Origin: Psychromicrobium xiongbiense
GTDB taxonomy: Bacteria > Actinomycetota > Actinomycetes > Actinomycetales > Micrococcaceae
Direction: 5' to 3'
DNA: 64,000 nucleotides
Assembly: GCF_030271165.1 (NCBI RefSeq)
Contig: NZ_JASSZH010000014.1
Location: forward strand, 1 to 64,000
Numbering within the stretch: position 1 is the first letter of the stretch; every line of letters starts with the position of its first letter. The notes beneath the pieces are model-generated. The model made no database searches and was not told the DNA's origin. It saw only the letters and a program-made list of their open reading frames with translations. Shown piece after piece: positions 1 through 8,077 of this stretch. Position numbers and translations under genes: made by a program.

Positions 1-39
1 AACAGCATGACCTCGACACTCACCGGCGCCGGGAGCCAG

Positions 40-285
40 TCAGCGCATCGGCAGCCATTGGCTGGCGAGCGCGTGGTCCAGCACGGCACCCGGCTCCGCG
101 GAACGGCTCTGCCAGGGTTCCGGCTGCTCCTGGAACAGCTCCGCTGCCAGCGCCCGCCGCTCAGTGCGTTCCGCCAGGCGTTGGGCTGCACGGCGTTCAA
201 TGAGCAAGGTCAGCCGATGTGCCAACTGGAGCACCCGGCGTTCCGAGCGGGTCAGTGCTGCTGGGTGCGACGTCGCGTAACTCAT
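40..285 (-). CDS. Hypothetical small protein downstream of ArsR regulator
   Basis: An 81-residue, Arg/Glu/Ala-rich, largely helical soluble protein with no signal peptide or membrane segment that I recognise. Its ATG overlaps the stop of the ArsR-type regulator gene by 4 bp (ATGA), so the two are translationally coupled; this coupling is the main reason to call it real. Downstream of its stop there is only the window edge. A GTG at about base 22 on the same strand could start another gene, but too little is visible to call it. Function unknown. It could be an accessory of the regulator. Confidence 0.55.
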   Translation of the reverse strand: MSYATSHPAALTRSERRVLQLAHRLTLLIERRAAQRLAERTERRALAAELFQEQPEPWQSRSAEPGAVLDHALASQWLPMR

Positions 286-908
286 GATTCCTCCAGCTCA
301 GTAGTGACATTGGCATTGCTGGTTCGCTGCGGAACCCCGGGCAGATCGAAGAGTTCGGCCCGCAGGGACACCCGGCGCGCCCCGGGCCCGCTCCGCCCCC
401 GGTAGTGCTCAACCGCTGCCTCGACCACCCTGGTCAGCTCCTGCCTCAGCTCCAGTGCCTGGGCCGCGGTCAGCTCGAGGTTGGTGGTCAGGACCACGCC
501 GACGTCGCGCCATTCCTCCGGTTGCTCGGACTGTGGTCGGTTGATGTAGTCCATCAGGGTCTGATGGCGGAGCCGGAAGAACTCGGAGGTGACAATCTGG
601 GCGGCTGCCCGGTTGGCGGGCGTCGTGGTCTCGTCAGGATCGGGAAAGGTGATCTTCCCCTGAGGCCGCTCCCACCATCGTTCCCGCCCGGTCCCGCGAC
701 CGGGAACCTCCTGGATGAGATGGTGCGCCGCGAGCGCACGGAGGTGATAGCTCGTGGCCCCGGAGGTTTCACCCACCAGGGCCGCGAGGGAACTTGCCGT
801 CTGTGGCCCGTGGCTGGAGAGCAGATCGAAGATGCGTACTCGCAGGGGATGAGCGAGAGCCTTGAGTGCTCCGGAGTCGAGGGAGCGTGGCGGCTGGTCG
901 ATGGTCAT
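282..908 (-). CDS. ArsR-family winged-helix transcriptional regulator
   Basis: A 208-residue protein. The N-terminal part (about residues 10-70) is a winged helix of the ArsR/SmtB type: ALAHPLRVRIFDLL, then a turn-helix with TSYHLRAL and a basic wing rich in Gly/Arg/Trp. The C-terminal 120 residues are helical and resemble the long ArsR-like regulators that sit next to efflux genes. No Cys metal site of the classic ArsR kind is seen. I chose the ATG at 908 because a longer reading would run through the 21-bp inverted repeat at 911-958, which is better read as the operator. The gene overlaps the 81-residue downstream gene. The ligand is unknown. Confidence 0.8.
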   Translation of the reverse strand: MTIDQPPRSLDSGALKALAHPLRVRIFDLLSSHGPQTASSLAALVGETSGATSYHLRALAAHHLIQEVPGRGTGRERWWERPQGKITFPDPDETTTPANRAAAQIVTSEFFRLRHQTLMDYINRPQSEQPEEWRDVGVVLTTNLELTAAQALELRQELTRVVEAAVEHYRGRSGPGARRVSLRAELFDLPGVPQRTSNANVTTELEES

Positions 909-910
909 AG

Positions 911-958
911 ATGCAAAGATACTCTTGCAAACATTTCTTTGCAAGAGTATCTTTGCAT
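911..958. promoter_or_regulatory. Perfect 21-bp inverted repeat, likely ArsR operator
   Basis: Two perfect 21-bp arms (911-931 and 938-958) are separated by 6 bp. Each arm starts ATGCAAAGATAC and ends TTGCAAA, so each arm is itself a weak dyad with GCAA...TTGC ends. The repeat lies immediately upstream of the regulator start at 908, where an autorepressor would bind. It is AT-rich against the surrounding DNA. A role as operator is inferred from position and symmetry. Confidence 0.65.
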
Positions 959-983
959 TGGTTACTGGACCTCCCATCCTCGT

Positions 984-1002
984 GGCACTCGATGAGGTTC
1001 AG
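984..1002. repeat. 19-bp copy of the end of the 4.6-kb hairpin element
   Basis: GGCACTCGATGAGGTTCAG occurs here and again at 4693-4711, where it forms the outer end of a long hairpin plus flank. Here the matching left arm is missing, although a short imperfect pair (TGGACCT at 966-972 with AGGTCCA at 1001-1007) is present beyond the kinase gene. It may be a decayed copy of a dispersed hairpin element or part of a terminator. Confidence 0.4.
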
Positions 1003-1023
1003 GTCCACCAAACGACTACAGGA

Positions 1024-1635
1024 CTACTGCCGGACTTCCGCGCTTTTCAGTGCCAGATCAAAGGCGTTCAGCGCCTCGGCGGAGGTCGAGGCGCCGGGCA
1101 GTGAGTTGTCCAGCTCCACATGCTTGGCCCCCCGCCAGCGGCAGGAGTTGGCCTGAGCTCCAGCCCAGAAGGTCTCCCAGTTCGCCAGCTTCCACTCATC
1201 CCGCGGATATCCACGGTTCATGAGACGCTGTCGCAGCGCGCCACCGGTGAGCCTGACCTCCACGACCACCAGCTCGGCATCGGGCCACTGATGAGCCTCC
1301 TGCACCCTGGCCAGGTAGTCCGGATCGGCAAAGTACTTGCCGAACGGTGCGTCGAGCACCACCGAATTGCCGGCCTGGAGGTTGTCCCGCGCCAGGTCAA
1401 GGATTGAGGCGTACTCCAACGGCATGATGACGTTCTGGTAGAAGTCGTTGTTGTCGCGCTCGTTCGGGTCAGAGCCATGGAGGGTCAGAGCCAGCTCCGT
1501 GAACCGGATGGTCGCGGTGTCCTTATCGATATACGCCGCCTGGTACTGGCGGGCAATCGATCGACTCACACTGGATTTTCCCGAGCCTGCTGGCCCGATC
1601 ACCACAAAGACCCGAGGGCGCGTCATCGTCGCCAT
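1024..1635 (-). CDS. P-loop kinase (AAA_33-like), possible sugar-acid kinase
   Basis: A 203-residue nucleotide-binding protein. The Walker A motif GPAGSGKS is at residues 14-21, followed by an Asp-Lys-Asp (YIDKDTA) stretch and a VVLDAPFG strand, as in small P-loop kinases of the gluconokinase/shikimate-kinase/zeta type. A conserved RLMNRGYPRDEWK segment could be the lid. AGGAG precedes the ATG at the right spacing. It is the last gene of a minus-strand run: KDPG aldolase, anion symporter, this kinase. The setting suggests a sugar acid as substrate. The family is broad, and the specific reaction is not shown by the sequence. Confidence 0.7.
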   Translation of the reverse strand: MATMTRPRVFVVIGPAGSGKSSVSRSIARQYQAAYIDKDTATIRFTELALTLHGSDPNERDNNDFYQNVIMPLEYASILDLARDNLQAGNSVVLDAPFGKYFADPDYLARVQEAHQWPDAELVVVEVRLTGGALRQRLMNRGYPRDEWKLANWETFWAGAQANSCRWRGAKHVELDNSLPGASTSAEALNAFDLALKSAEVRQ

Positions 1636-1650
1636 CTATCTTTCTCCTGT

Positions 1651-1700
1651 TCCCTGACTGTCCCTAAATATCCCTGATTGTCCCCATATATCCCGGCTGT
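1651..1700. repeat. 20-bp degenerate tandem repeat, 2.5 copies
   Basis: Units at 1651-1670, 1671-1690 and a partial one at 1691-1700 follow the pattern TCCCTGAYTGTCCCYAWATA. They fill the gap between the symporter stop and the kinase ribosome binding site. They are AT-richer than the neighbouring genes. The role is unknown; they may be a processing or spacing element in the mRNA. Confidence 0.55.
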
Positions 1701-1713
1701 ACCGGTTGCCTGC

Positions 1714-3015
1714 TTAAGCCTGGCTGACCGGCGAATCGTTGCGGGCTTTGACGAACAGTCCGTAGGACAGAGCGCCAACCACCAGCAGAACGCCACCGAT
1801 CAGGAAGACCAGCGTGTAGTTTCCGCCCGTTTCGGTCAAAATCCAGCCGGTGATGATGGGCGCAACGGCCGCACCGAGGAACCCGCCAAAGTTCTGGATG
1901 GCGCCGAGCGAGGCCACCTGGTTCGGTGCCGCAATATCGGAGGCCAGGGTCCAGAGAACGCCGATCGGCACCTGAGCCGCAAAGTACCCCACGCACAGCA
2001 GGATGATCGCCAGCGTGGTGTTTTCCACATAGGCCACCGGGAGCACGGCGACGGCTGCCAACAGTGCACCGCCCACAATCGGAATCTTCCGGGCCCGCAG
2101 AGTGGGGACACCGCGTGCAATCATCCGGCTGGAGAGCACACCGCCAAACAGAACCCCGATGATGCCGCAGAGGAAGGGAAGCGAGGCCAGCCAACCACTC
2201 TGGCTCAGGCTGAAGCCGCGCGCCGTCTGAAGGTAGCTGGGCAACCAGGTCAGGTAGACCCACACCGTGTAGAAGATGCCGAAGGCGCCCAGAACCATGA
2301 ACCAGGTGGTGCCCTTGGTCAGCAACGCACCCCAGCCAACCTGCTTCTCCACCGGCTTGATCTCCTCGTCGGCAGCTTCACCCTTGATGATGAACTGTTC
2401 CTTGAGCGTGGGGTCGCGGTAGATACGCAGCCAGACCAGAGCGATGATGATGCCGAGCGCACCGATCACCACGAACATTCCGCGCCAGGTCATGGTGAGC
2501 AGCAGGAAGGTCAACAGCGGCGGCGCGATGGCGTTGGCGATCTGTGAACCGGTGTTAACAATCGAGACGGGCAGAGCACGCTCGGTCTTGTTGAACCAGC
2601 GTTCGGACACCTTCAGACCGGAGGTAAAGAACGGCGACTCGGAGATGCCCAGCGCCACGCGCGCTGCATAGAGAAAACCGAAAGAGTTTGCCAGCGCGGA
2701 GAGCATCGAGACGATGGACCACAGGCCCGCCGCCCAGGCGAACATCTTCTTCGGCCCAAACTTGTCCACCAGATAACCGGCGGGCAGGTTCGCGATGGCG
2801 TAGGGCCACGAGAAGGCAGAGAGCAGCAAGCCCATCTGCAAGGCATTGAGACCAAACTCCTTGGCAATCGTGGTGTTCGCGATGCTGAGGTTGTTGCGGT
2901 CCAGATAGTTGATAACGCCGCCAATGACGAGCAGAGCGATCAGGAACCACCTGATCCGCACCTTCTTCAGAGGCCTGGCCTCACTCGCGTAGCTTTCTGC
3001 AGAGGCCTGGCTCAT
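1714..3015 (-). CDS. MFS transporter, anion:cation symporter family (sugar acids)
   Basis: A 433-residue, 12-helix major facilitator. The start region shows INYLDRNNLSIA and the first loop shows AGYLVDKFGPKK, both hallmarks of the anion:cation symporter branch that carries galactonate, glucarate and hexuronates. The central cytoplasmic loop (about residues 195-225) is charged. A GTG lies 9 bases upstream, but AAAGGAG ends directly at that GTG, so the ATG at 3015 with normal spacing is the better start. It lies between the KDPG aldolase and kinase genes, which fits uptake of an aldonate or uronate. The exact substrate cannot be read from sequence. Confidence 0.88.
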   Translation of the reverse strand: MSQASAESYASEARPLKKVRIRWFLIALLVIGGVINYLDRNNLSIANTTIAKEFGLNALQMGLLLSAFSWPYAIANLPAGYLVDKFGPKKMFAWAAGLWSIVSMLSALANSFGFLYAARVALGISESPFFTSGLKVSERWFNKTERALPVSIVNTGSQIANAIAPPLLTFLLLTMTWRGMFVVIGALGIIIALVWLRIYRDPTLKEQFIIKGEAADEEIKPVEKQVGWGALLTKGTTWFMVLGAFGIFYTVWVYLTWLPSYLQTARGFSLSQSGWLASLPFLCGIIGVLFGGVLSSRMIARGVPTLRARKIPIVGGALLAAVAVLPVAYVENTTLAIILLCVGYFAAQVPIGVLWTLASDIAAPNQVASLGAIQNFGGFLGAAVAPIITGWILTETGGNYTLVFLIGGVLLVVGALSYGLFVKARNDSPVSQA

Positions 3016-3079
3016 ACAGCTCACTCCTTTGTGTTCTGACTGGTAGTAGTCGTTGGATCGTTAGGGATGAAGAGGTAGC

Positions 3080-3727
3080 TCAGGCGCGGGCCTGAGCTAT
3101 GGCATCCAGGAAGGTCCGGGCCGCGTCACTCACCCGGCGATAGTCGCCATCGGCCTGCGCCGCCTTAGTGACAAAGCTTCCGACGCCGACGGCGCTGACG
3201 CCCGCCGCGAACCATGCGCCAACATTCTCCGGCGTGACGCCACCGGAAGGCATGATCGGCGCTTGCGGCAAGGGGGCCATGATGGTCTTGACGTAGGCAG
3301 GACCACCGAGTTCCGCGGGGAACAGCTTGACGATGTCGCCGCCTGCCTCAAGGGTGTTCACTACCTCAGTGGGTGTGAAGGCACCGCTGGCCGTGGCCGC
3401 CTGGTACCGGTTGGCGGTGGCGATCATGGCCGGGTTGAGCTGCGGGCTCACCAGCAGCCGGGCACCCGCCGAAACGGCAGCATACGCAGCCTGTGCGTCC
3501 AGCACGGTGCCAGCGCCCACCACAACGCCCTGATCTGCGTAGCTCGCAGAGAGGCGCTCGATGACGCCCAGCGCGCCAGGAACAGTCAGCGGAACCTCGA
3601 CAGCACGGATGCCGCCCTCAATGGCAGCCTCAGCAACGCGATGGGCTTCCTCAGCGGAGTCCAGGCGAGTGATCAAGAGCGCGCCAGTGCGGTAAATGGT
3701 CTCTAAGACTTCAAATTTGGTTAACAT
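3080..3727 (-). CDS. eda: 2-keto-3-deoxy-6-phosphogluconate (KDPG) / KDPGal aldolase
   Basis: A 215-residue class I TIM-barrel aldolase that splits KDPG (or the galacto form) into pyruvate and glyceraldehyde 3-phosphate in the cytoplasm. The catalytic set is visible: Glu44 in VEVPLTVP, the GAGTV strand, and the Schiff-base Lys134 in VKLFPAE. A phosphate-binding PSGGV and GVGSF follow. Length is normal for Eda/DgoA. It is the first gene of the minus-strand operon that continues with the symporter and the kinase, and it is divergent from a DeoR regulator. It would also serve as the end of the glucuronate route encoded at 26-30 kb. Confidence 0.92.
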   Translation of the reverse strand: MLTKFEVLETIYRTGALLITRLDSAEEAHRVAEAAIEGGIRAVEVPLTVPGALGVIERLSASYADQGVVVGAGTVLDAQAAYAAVSAGARLLVSPQLNPAMIATANRYQAATASGAFTPTEVVNTLEAGGDIVKLFPAELGGPAYVKTIMAPLPQAPIMPSGGVTPENVGAWFAAGVSAVGVGSFVTKAAQADGDYRRVSDAARTFLDAIAQARA

Positions 3728-3751
3728 CGATTAAGAGATTACCCCAAATAT

Positions 3752-3793
3752 TCACAAATCGGAACACTCCGTGAGAATTTGTTAAGATTGTGA
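3752..3793. promoter_or_regulatory. AT-rich divergent control region, candidate DeoR sites
   Basis: The 99-bp gap between the aldolase and the DeoR gene is markedly AT-rich. It holds TCACAAATC at 3752-3760 and an approximate inverse, GATTGTGA, at 3786-3793, plus an ACAAAT/ATTTGT pair (3754-3759, 3777-3782). These are plausible half-sites for the DeoR protein. No site is proven. Confidence 0.35.
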
Positions 3794-3826
3794 CAGCGTC
3801 ATCCGTTTGGACTGAAGGAGCTGTTC

Positions 3827-4630
3827 GTGAGCGTATCCGCCCGACCTCTGATCCCTGAACAGCGTCACCAGGAGATTCTGCGCCTGCTGCGCCGGGAAGG
3901 TGTACTGAGCATCCGCGGGCTGACCGATTCGATGAAGGTCTCCCATATGACCGTGCGGCGGGATATCGCCACACTGGAGGAACTGGGGCAGGTCACCTCG
4001 GTGCAGGGCGGCGTCCGCCTGGCCGACTGGACCGGCCAGGAGCCCCCTCGGGAGCGCGAATTCCGCGCCCAGCTGGAACTCCCCCGCAAACAGGCGATTG
4101 CTCAGCGGGCCGCGCAGTTCATTGCCGACGGCATGGTGATCTTCCTGGATGCCGGCACCACCTGCCAGTCCGTGGTGCCCTGGCTGGCGGAGCGCAAGGA
4201 CCTGACCGTGGTGACCAACGATTTCTATGTGGTCACCAGCCTGTTCGCCTACCCGGGCATCGAGGTCATCCACACGGGCGGCCAGGTCGATGCCTCCAGC
4301 GCCTCCAGCAGCGGACGAATCGCCGCACAGGCCCTGGCCTCCATCACCTTGGACCTGACGTTCCTGAGCACCGGAACCTGGAGCATGTCCCGGGGTGTCA
4401 CCACGCCATCCATGGACAAAGTGGAGATGAAGCTGGCCGCCATGGAGGCCTCGTCATCGTGCTTCCTGCTGGCGGACAGCACCAAGTTCGGCACCGCCTC
4501 GCGGTTCCGGGTGACGCCGATCGAGAATCTCGACGCCGTGGTCACCGATGATCAGCTCCCGGCAGAAATGCAGGAGAACATCCTGGACCTGGGAGTAGCA
4601 GTCCACCTCGCAGAACTGACGTCTCCTTAA
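3827..4630 (+). CDS. DeoR/GlpR-family transcriptional regulator
   Basis: A 267-residue regulator. Residues 10-65 are the DeoR helix-turn-helix (RHQEILRLLRREGVLSI, then VSHMTVRRDIATLEELG). The rest is the sugar-phosphate sensing DeoRC domain with the DAGTT phosphate-binding loop and TNDFYV strand. AAGGAG is 6 bases before the GTG start. It is divergent from the aldolase-symporter-kinase operon and is the likely repressor of it, released by a phosphorylated sugar acid. Target and ligand are inferred from position. Confidence 0.9.
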   Translation: MSVSARPLIPEQRHQEILRLLRREGVLSIRGLTDSMKVSHMTVRRDIATLEELGQVTSVQGGVRLADWTGQEPPREREFRAQLELPRKQAIAQRAAQFIADGMVIFLDAGTTCQSVVPWLAERKDLTVVTNDFYVVTSLFAYPGIEVIHTGGQVDASSASSSGRIAAQALASITLDLTFLSTGTWSMSRGVTTPSMDKVEMKLAAMEASSSCFLLADSTKFGTASRFRVTPIENLDAVVTDDQLPAEMQENILDLGVAVHLAELTSP

Positions 4631-4633
4631 ACG

Positions 4634-4703
4634 CATCGAGTGCCGCGGGGTGCCGGCCTTCATGGAAATTCCAGTGAAAATCGGCACCCCGCGGCACTCG
4701 ATG
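4634..4703. terminator. Long hairpin between convergent genes
   Basis: Perfect 22-bp arms (4634-4655 and 4682-4703), starting CATCGAGTGCCG and ending CGGCACTCGATG, with a 26-base loop. It sits between the ends of the DeoR gene and the minus-strand isomerase gene, so it could stop transcription from both sides. There is no long T-run. Its ends resemble those of the hairpin at 25588-25651. Confidence 0.65.
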
Positions 4704-4722
4704 AGGTTCAGTCAGAGGACGT

Positions 4723-5724
4723 TCAGTCCTGGCTGCTGAAAGCCGCGTCGAAGCTGCCCTGAGCCGGTGGGTAGTCGAACTTCTTCAGGGCGGCCAGCGC
4801 CTCCGGTGCACCGTGCAGCCGGTCCATGCCGGCATCCTCCCACTCCACCGAAATGGGGCCGTCGTAGCCGATGGCGGCGAGCGCCCGGAAGGCGGACTCC
4901 CAGGGCACATCGCCGCGCCCGGCGGAGACGAAATCCCAGCCCCGCCGCGGATCTCCCCACGCAAGGTGGGAGCCCATGACGGTGTTGCGCCCGGTCATCC
5001 GCAGCTTGGTGTCCTTGCAGTCCACATGGTAAATCCGGTCCTTGAAGTCCCAGATGAAGGACACCGGATCGACCCCCTGCCACATCATGTGCGAAGGATC
5101 CCAGTTCAGCCCGAACGCCTCCCGGTGCCCGATCGCCTCCAGGCTGTGGACGGTACTCCAGTAGTCGTAGGCGATTTCGCTCGGGTGCACCTCGTGGGCA
5201 AAGCGCACGCCACATTCATCAAAAACGTCCAGAATCGGGTTCCAACGGTCCGCAAAATCCTGGTAACCGGCCTCGATCACGGAGGCCGGGACCGGCGGGA
5301 ACATGGCCACGTACTGCCAGATCTTGGAGCCGGTGAAACCGACCACGGTCTTGACGCCCATCGCCTGAGCCAGCCGGGCCGTGAGCTTCATCTCTTCGGC
5401 TGCCCGCTGACGGACGCCCTCCGGATCGCCATCTCCCCAGACCTTGGACCCGACGATCGCCTGATGGCGGAAGTCGATCGGATCGTCGCAGACCGCCTGA
5501 CCCTTGAGGTGATTGGAAATCGCCCAGACCTTGAGGTTGTACTTCTCCAGCAGGGCCAGCTTGGACTCCACATAGCCGGGTTCATCCCAACGCCAGGCGT
5601 CCAGATGGTCACCGGACACCGCGATCTCCAGGCCGTCGTAGCCCCAGCCGGAGGCCAGGGCCGCCACTTCCTCCAGGGGAAGATCGGCCCACTGGCCGGT
5701 GAACAGGGTGAACGGACGACTCAT
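4723..5724 (-). CDS. Sugar phosphate isomerase/epimerase-like TIM barrel (LgdB-like)
   Basis: A 333-residue member of the AP-endonuclease-2/xylose-isomerase-like fold. Metal-binding positions appear in the usual order: HEVHPSE, NWDPSHMMW, HVDCKD and SVEWED. It is the last gene of a four-gene operon and overlaps the upstream oxidoreductase gene by 4 bp. Proteins of this fold in such operons act on 3-keto sugars, as elimination or hydration enzymes in the levoglucosan pathway or as 3-keto-glycoside cleaving enzymes, rather than as phosphosugar isomerases. That assignment here is inferred from the company of two Gfo/Idh/MocA oxidoreductases. Confidence 0.82.
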   Translation of the reverse strand: MSRPFTLFTGQWADLPLEEVAALASGWGYDGLEIAVSGDHLDAWRWDEPGYVESKLALLEKYNLKVWAISNHLKGQAVCDDPIDFRHQAIVGSKVWGDGDPEGVRQRAAEEMKLTARLAQAMGVKTVVGFTGSKIWQYVAMFPPVPASVIEAGYQDFADRWNPILDVFDECGVRFAHEVHPSEIAYDYWSTVHSLEAIGHREAFGLNWDPSHMMWQGVDPVSFIWDFKDRIYHVDCKDTKLRMTGRNTVMGSHLAWGDPRRGWDFVSAGRGDVPWESAFRALAAIGYDGPISVEWEDAGMDRLHGAPEALAALKKFDYPPAQGSFDAAFSSQD

Positions 5725-6953
5725 GCCTGAACTCCTTCAACAACGGTGACGGCCGACGCCGCCGACTCGGCGAATGAGGCACCGGCAGCAGGTGCGGCGC
5801 CGGGTGCCGCGCTGGGCGCCGCGCCGGCCACGGGGACCTGGAGGCTGCCTGCGGCGGCAGAATCCTCCACTGCGGCGAGGATCCGCTGAATGGCCAGGCC
5901 CTCCTCGAAGGACGGCGAGGGATCGACGTCGTCCTCAATGGCCCGGAGGAAGTCACTCACCTGGTGCGTGAACGTGTGCTCCCAGCCGATCAGGTGACCC
6001 TGAGGCCACCAGGCGGACATATACGGGTGCTCCGGCTCGCTGACCAGGATCCGGCGGAAGCCCTGCACTTCAACCGGCTCGGTGGCATCCAGGAAGGACA
6101 GTTCATTGGGGGTCTCCAGATCGAAGCGCAACGCGCCCTTCTCCCCATAGACCTCCACCTGGAGCGAGTTCTTCGCCCCGGTGGCGAGCCGGGAGACTTC
6201 CACCGAGGCCACGGCACCCGAGTCGAGACTCAGCGTGGCCCAGGCTGCGTCATCGACCGTCACCGCCTCCGTCCCGTCCCGACCGGGGCGTTCCGTGACA
6301 AAGGTGTGCAGTCTGCCCGATACCGCCGTCACGGCGCTGCCGGTCAGGTACTGCACCTGGTCGATAGCGTGGGAGGCAATGTCTCCCAGCGCCCCGGACC
6401 CGGCGGTCTCCTTGCGGAGCCGCCAGGTCATGGGCGTCTGAGCGTCGCTCAGCCAGTCCTGCAGGTAGGCCGCACGGACCTGCCGCACCGAGCCAAGCCG
6501 GCCTTCGGTGATCAGCTCGCGGGCCAACGCCAGCGCGGGAACCCGCCGGTAGTTGAAGCCCACCATCGACTTCACCCCCCGTCCCGCAGCGACTGCCGCC
6601 GCCTCCGTCATCGCCTCTGCCTCGTCCAGCGTGTTGGCCAGCGGCTTTTCCACCAGCACATGTTTTCCGGCCTGCAGCGCGGCAATCGCGATCTCGGCGT
6701 GCGTCCAGCCGGGCGTGCAGATATCCACAATATTAATGTCCGGCCGGGCAATGACCTCACGCCAGTCGGTTGCGGATTCGGCCCAGCCGTAGGCCGCTGC
6801 GGCGGCGGCCACCTGATCGGCATCCCGACCCACCAGAACCTTCTGCTCGAAGGCTGGCACGTCAAAGAAGCTGGCTACATTCCGCCAGGCATTCGAATGG
6901 GCTTTGCCCATGAATGCGTAACCGATCACAGCGACGCCAAGGCGATCCACCAT
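5721..6953 (-). CDS. Gfo/Idh/MocA oxidoreductase, levoglucosan-dehydrogenase-like
   Basis: A 410-residue NAD(P)-dependent sugar dehydrogenase. The Rossmann motif is GYAFMG (residues 11-16), the catalytic Lys103 is in VEKPLAN, and the C-terminal domain has GDIASHAID with the active-site Asp and His near 191-195. The segments FMGKAHS, NYRR and YLQDW-(x)n-WRL-(x)n-GSGALGDI are those of the branch that includes bacterial levoglucosan dehydrogenase, as I remember it. The last 35 residues are Ala/Pro-rich and probably disordered. It is coupled by 4 bp to the isomerase-like gene. Likely role: oxidation of a glucoside at C3. Confidence 0.86.
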   Translation of the reverse strand: MVDRLGVAVIGYAFMGKAHSNAWRNVASFFDVPAFEQKVLVGRDADQVAAAAAAYGWAESATDWREVIARPDINIVDICTPGWTHAEIAIAALQAGKHVLVEKPLANTLDEAEAMTEAAAVAAGRGVKSMVGFNYRRVPALALARELITEGRLGSVRQVRAAYLQDWLSDAQTPMTWRLRKETAGSGALGDIASHAIDQVQYLTGSAVTAVSGRLHTFVTERPGRDGTEAVTVDDAAWATLSLDSGAVASVEVSRLATGAKNSLQVEVYGEKGALRFDLETPNELSFLDATEPVEVQGFRRILVSEPEHPYMSAWWPQGHLIGWEHTFTHQVSDFLRAIEDDVDPSPSFEEGLAIQRILAAVEDSAAAGSLQVPVAGAAPSAAPGAAPAAGASFAESAASAVTVVEGVQA

Positions 6954-6955
6954 CG

Positions 6956-8077
6956 TTATCCTCCGAGGGTTGAGCCGAAGGGATTCCAGTCGGCGGGAAG
7001 CGGGCTTGTGGTGGGCGCGGTGGAAAGGACATCGACAAACTCGCCGCGCTCCGCAGACTCGGCGATGGACACCATGGAGTCCACCACATGGAAGGCCTGT
7101 TCTCCAGTGGCCCGGTGCGGAACGCCTGCGCGGATGGACCGCGCCATATCCAGGGTGCCCACGCCGCGTCCGGTGACGGGTCCTTCACACGGCACCGAGG
7201 TCCATTCCTGGACTCCGGTGCGCGCAATCCGGATCTCGCCATCGAAGTTGTTCGGATCCGGCAGGGCAATGGTCGCCTCGGTTCCGGTGATCTCCAGGAA
7301 CCCGGTGCGGGGCCGCGGTGAATCGAAGCTGAAGATGCTCTGCGCGGATTCCCCTGAAGCGAACTGCATCAGGGCACCCATATGAGTGGGAACCTCGACG
7401 TCGAACACCTCACCCGCCTTGGGTCCGGAGCCGATGACGCGCTGGTTACGCGAACGGGAACCGATCGCGGCCACGCGTGAAATCGAGCCGAAGGCCTGGA
7501 TCAGGGCGGTGAGATAGTACGGGCCGATGTCGAAGAGCGGACCAGCGCCGTACTGGAACAGGAAGGCGGGGTTCGGGTGCCATGACTCCGGCCCGGGGCT
7601 CTGCATCAGGGTCAGTGCGGTGAGCGGCTGGCCGATATCACCACGCTGGATCATTCTCAGGGCAGTCTGCAGGCCCGGTCCGAGGAAGGTGTCCGGCGCA
7701 CAACCCAGACGCAGGCCGGCCTGGTCTGCTGCCTTCAGCAGCCCGATGCCACTTTCCCGGTCCAGGGAGAAGGGTTTCTCACTCCATACGTGCTTCCCCG
7801 CAGCTACCGCCTGTTCCGCCACCGCGACGTGCGCGGCAGGAATGGTCAGGTTGACCACAATCTCTACCTCAGGGTGCTCCAGCGCAACGTCAACACCGCC
7901 GTAGGATTCGATGCCGAACTCTTTGGCACGCTCTTCAGCAACCTGTTCAAACACGTCGGTGACCGCATGGACTCTGACATCTGGAAAGCGGGTGAGGTTT
8001 TCCAGATACTGCTTACTGATCACTCCCGCGCCGATCAGTGCGATGCCGACCGGCCCGCGGCCGGTTCCAGCGCTCAT
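6956..8077 (-). CDS. Gfo/Idh/MocA oxidoreductase (second of operon)
   Basis: A 373-residue dehydrogenase with Rossmann motif IGAGVISKQY (from about residue 15) and catalytic Lys101 in SEKPFSL. The C-terminal domain contains GPLFDIGPYYLTALI, the variant in which Asp and Tyr-Tyr replace the more common Asp and His. It belongs to a different branch from the neighbouring 410-residue paralogue, so the two probably catalyse different steps, for example oxidation at the start and reduction at the end of a 3-keto sugar route. The start overlaps the upstream isomerase-like gene by 4 bp. Confidence 0.85.
   Translation of the reverse strand: MSAGTGRGPVGIALIGAGVISKQYLENLTRFPDVRVHAVTDVFEQVAEERAKEFGIESYGGVDVALEHPEVEIVVNLTIPAAHVAVAEQAVAAGKHVWSEKPFSLDRESGIGLLKAADQAGLRLGCAPDTFLGPGLQTALRMIQRGDIGQPLTALTLMQSPGPESWHPNPAFLFQYGAGPLFDIGPYYLTALIQAFGSISRVAAIGSRSRNQRVIGSGPKAGEVFDVEVPTHMGALMQFASGESAQSIFSFDSPRPRTGFLEITGTEATIALPDPNNFDGEIRIARTGVQEWTSVPCEGPVTGRGVGTLDMARSIRAGVPHRATGEQAFHVVDSMVSIAESAERGEFVDVLSTAPTTSPLPADWNPFGSTLGG

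Noticed and set aside
1-39. Possible start of another minus-strand gene at the left edge (GTG near base 22)
   Set aside because: At most seven codons are visible, so neither frame nor product can be supported.
5964-7385. 473-codon plus-strand open frame opposite two oxidoreductase genes
   Set aside because: Antisense shadow with Arg/Pro/His-rich composition; the minus-strand genes have clear motifs and 4-bp couplings.
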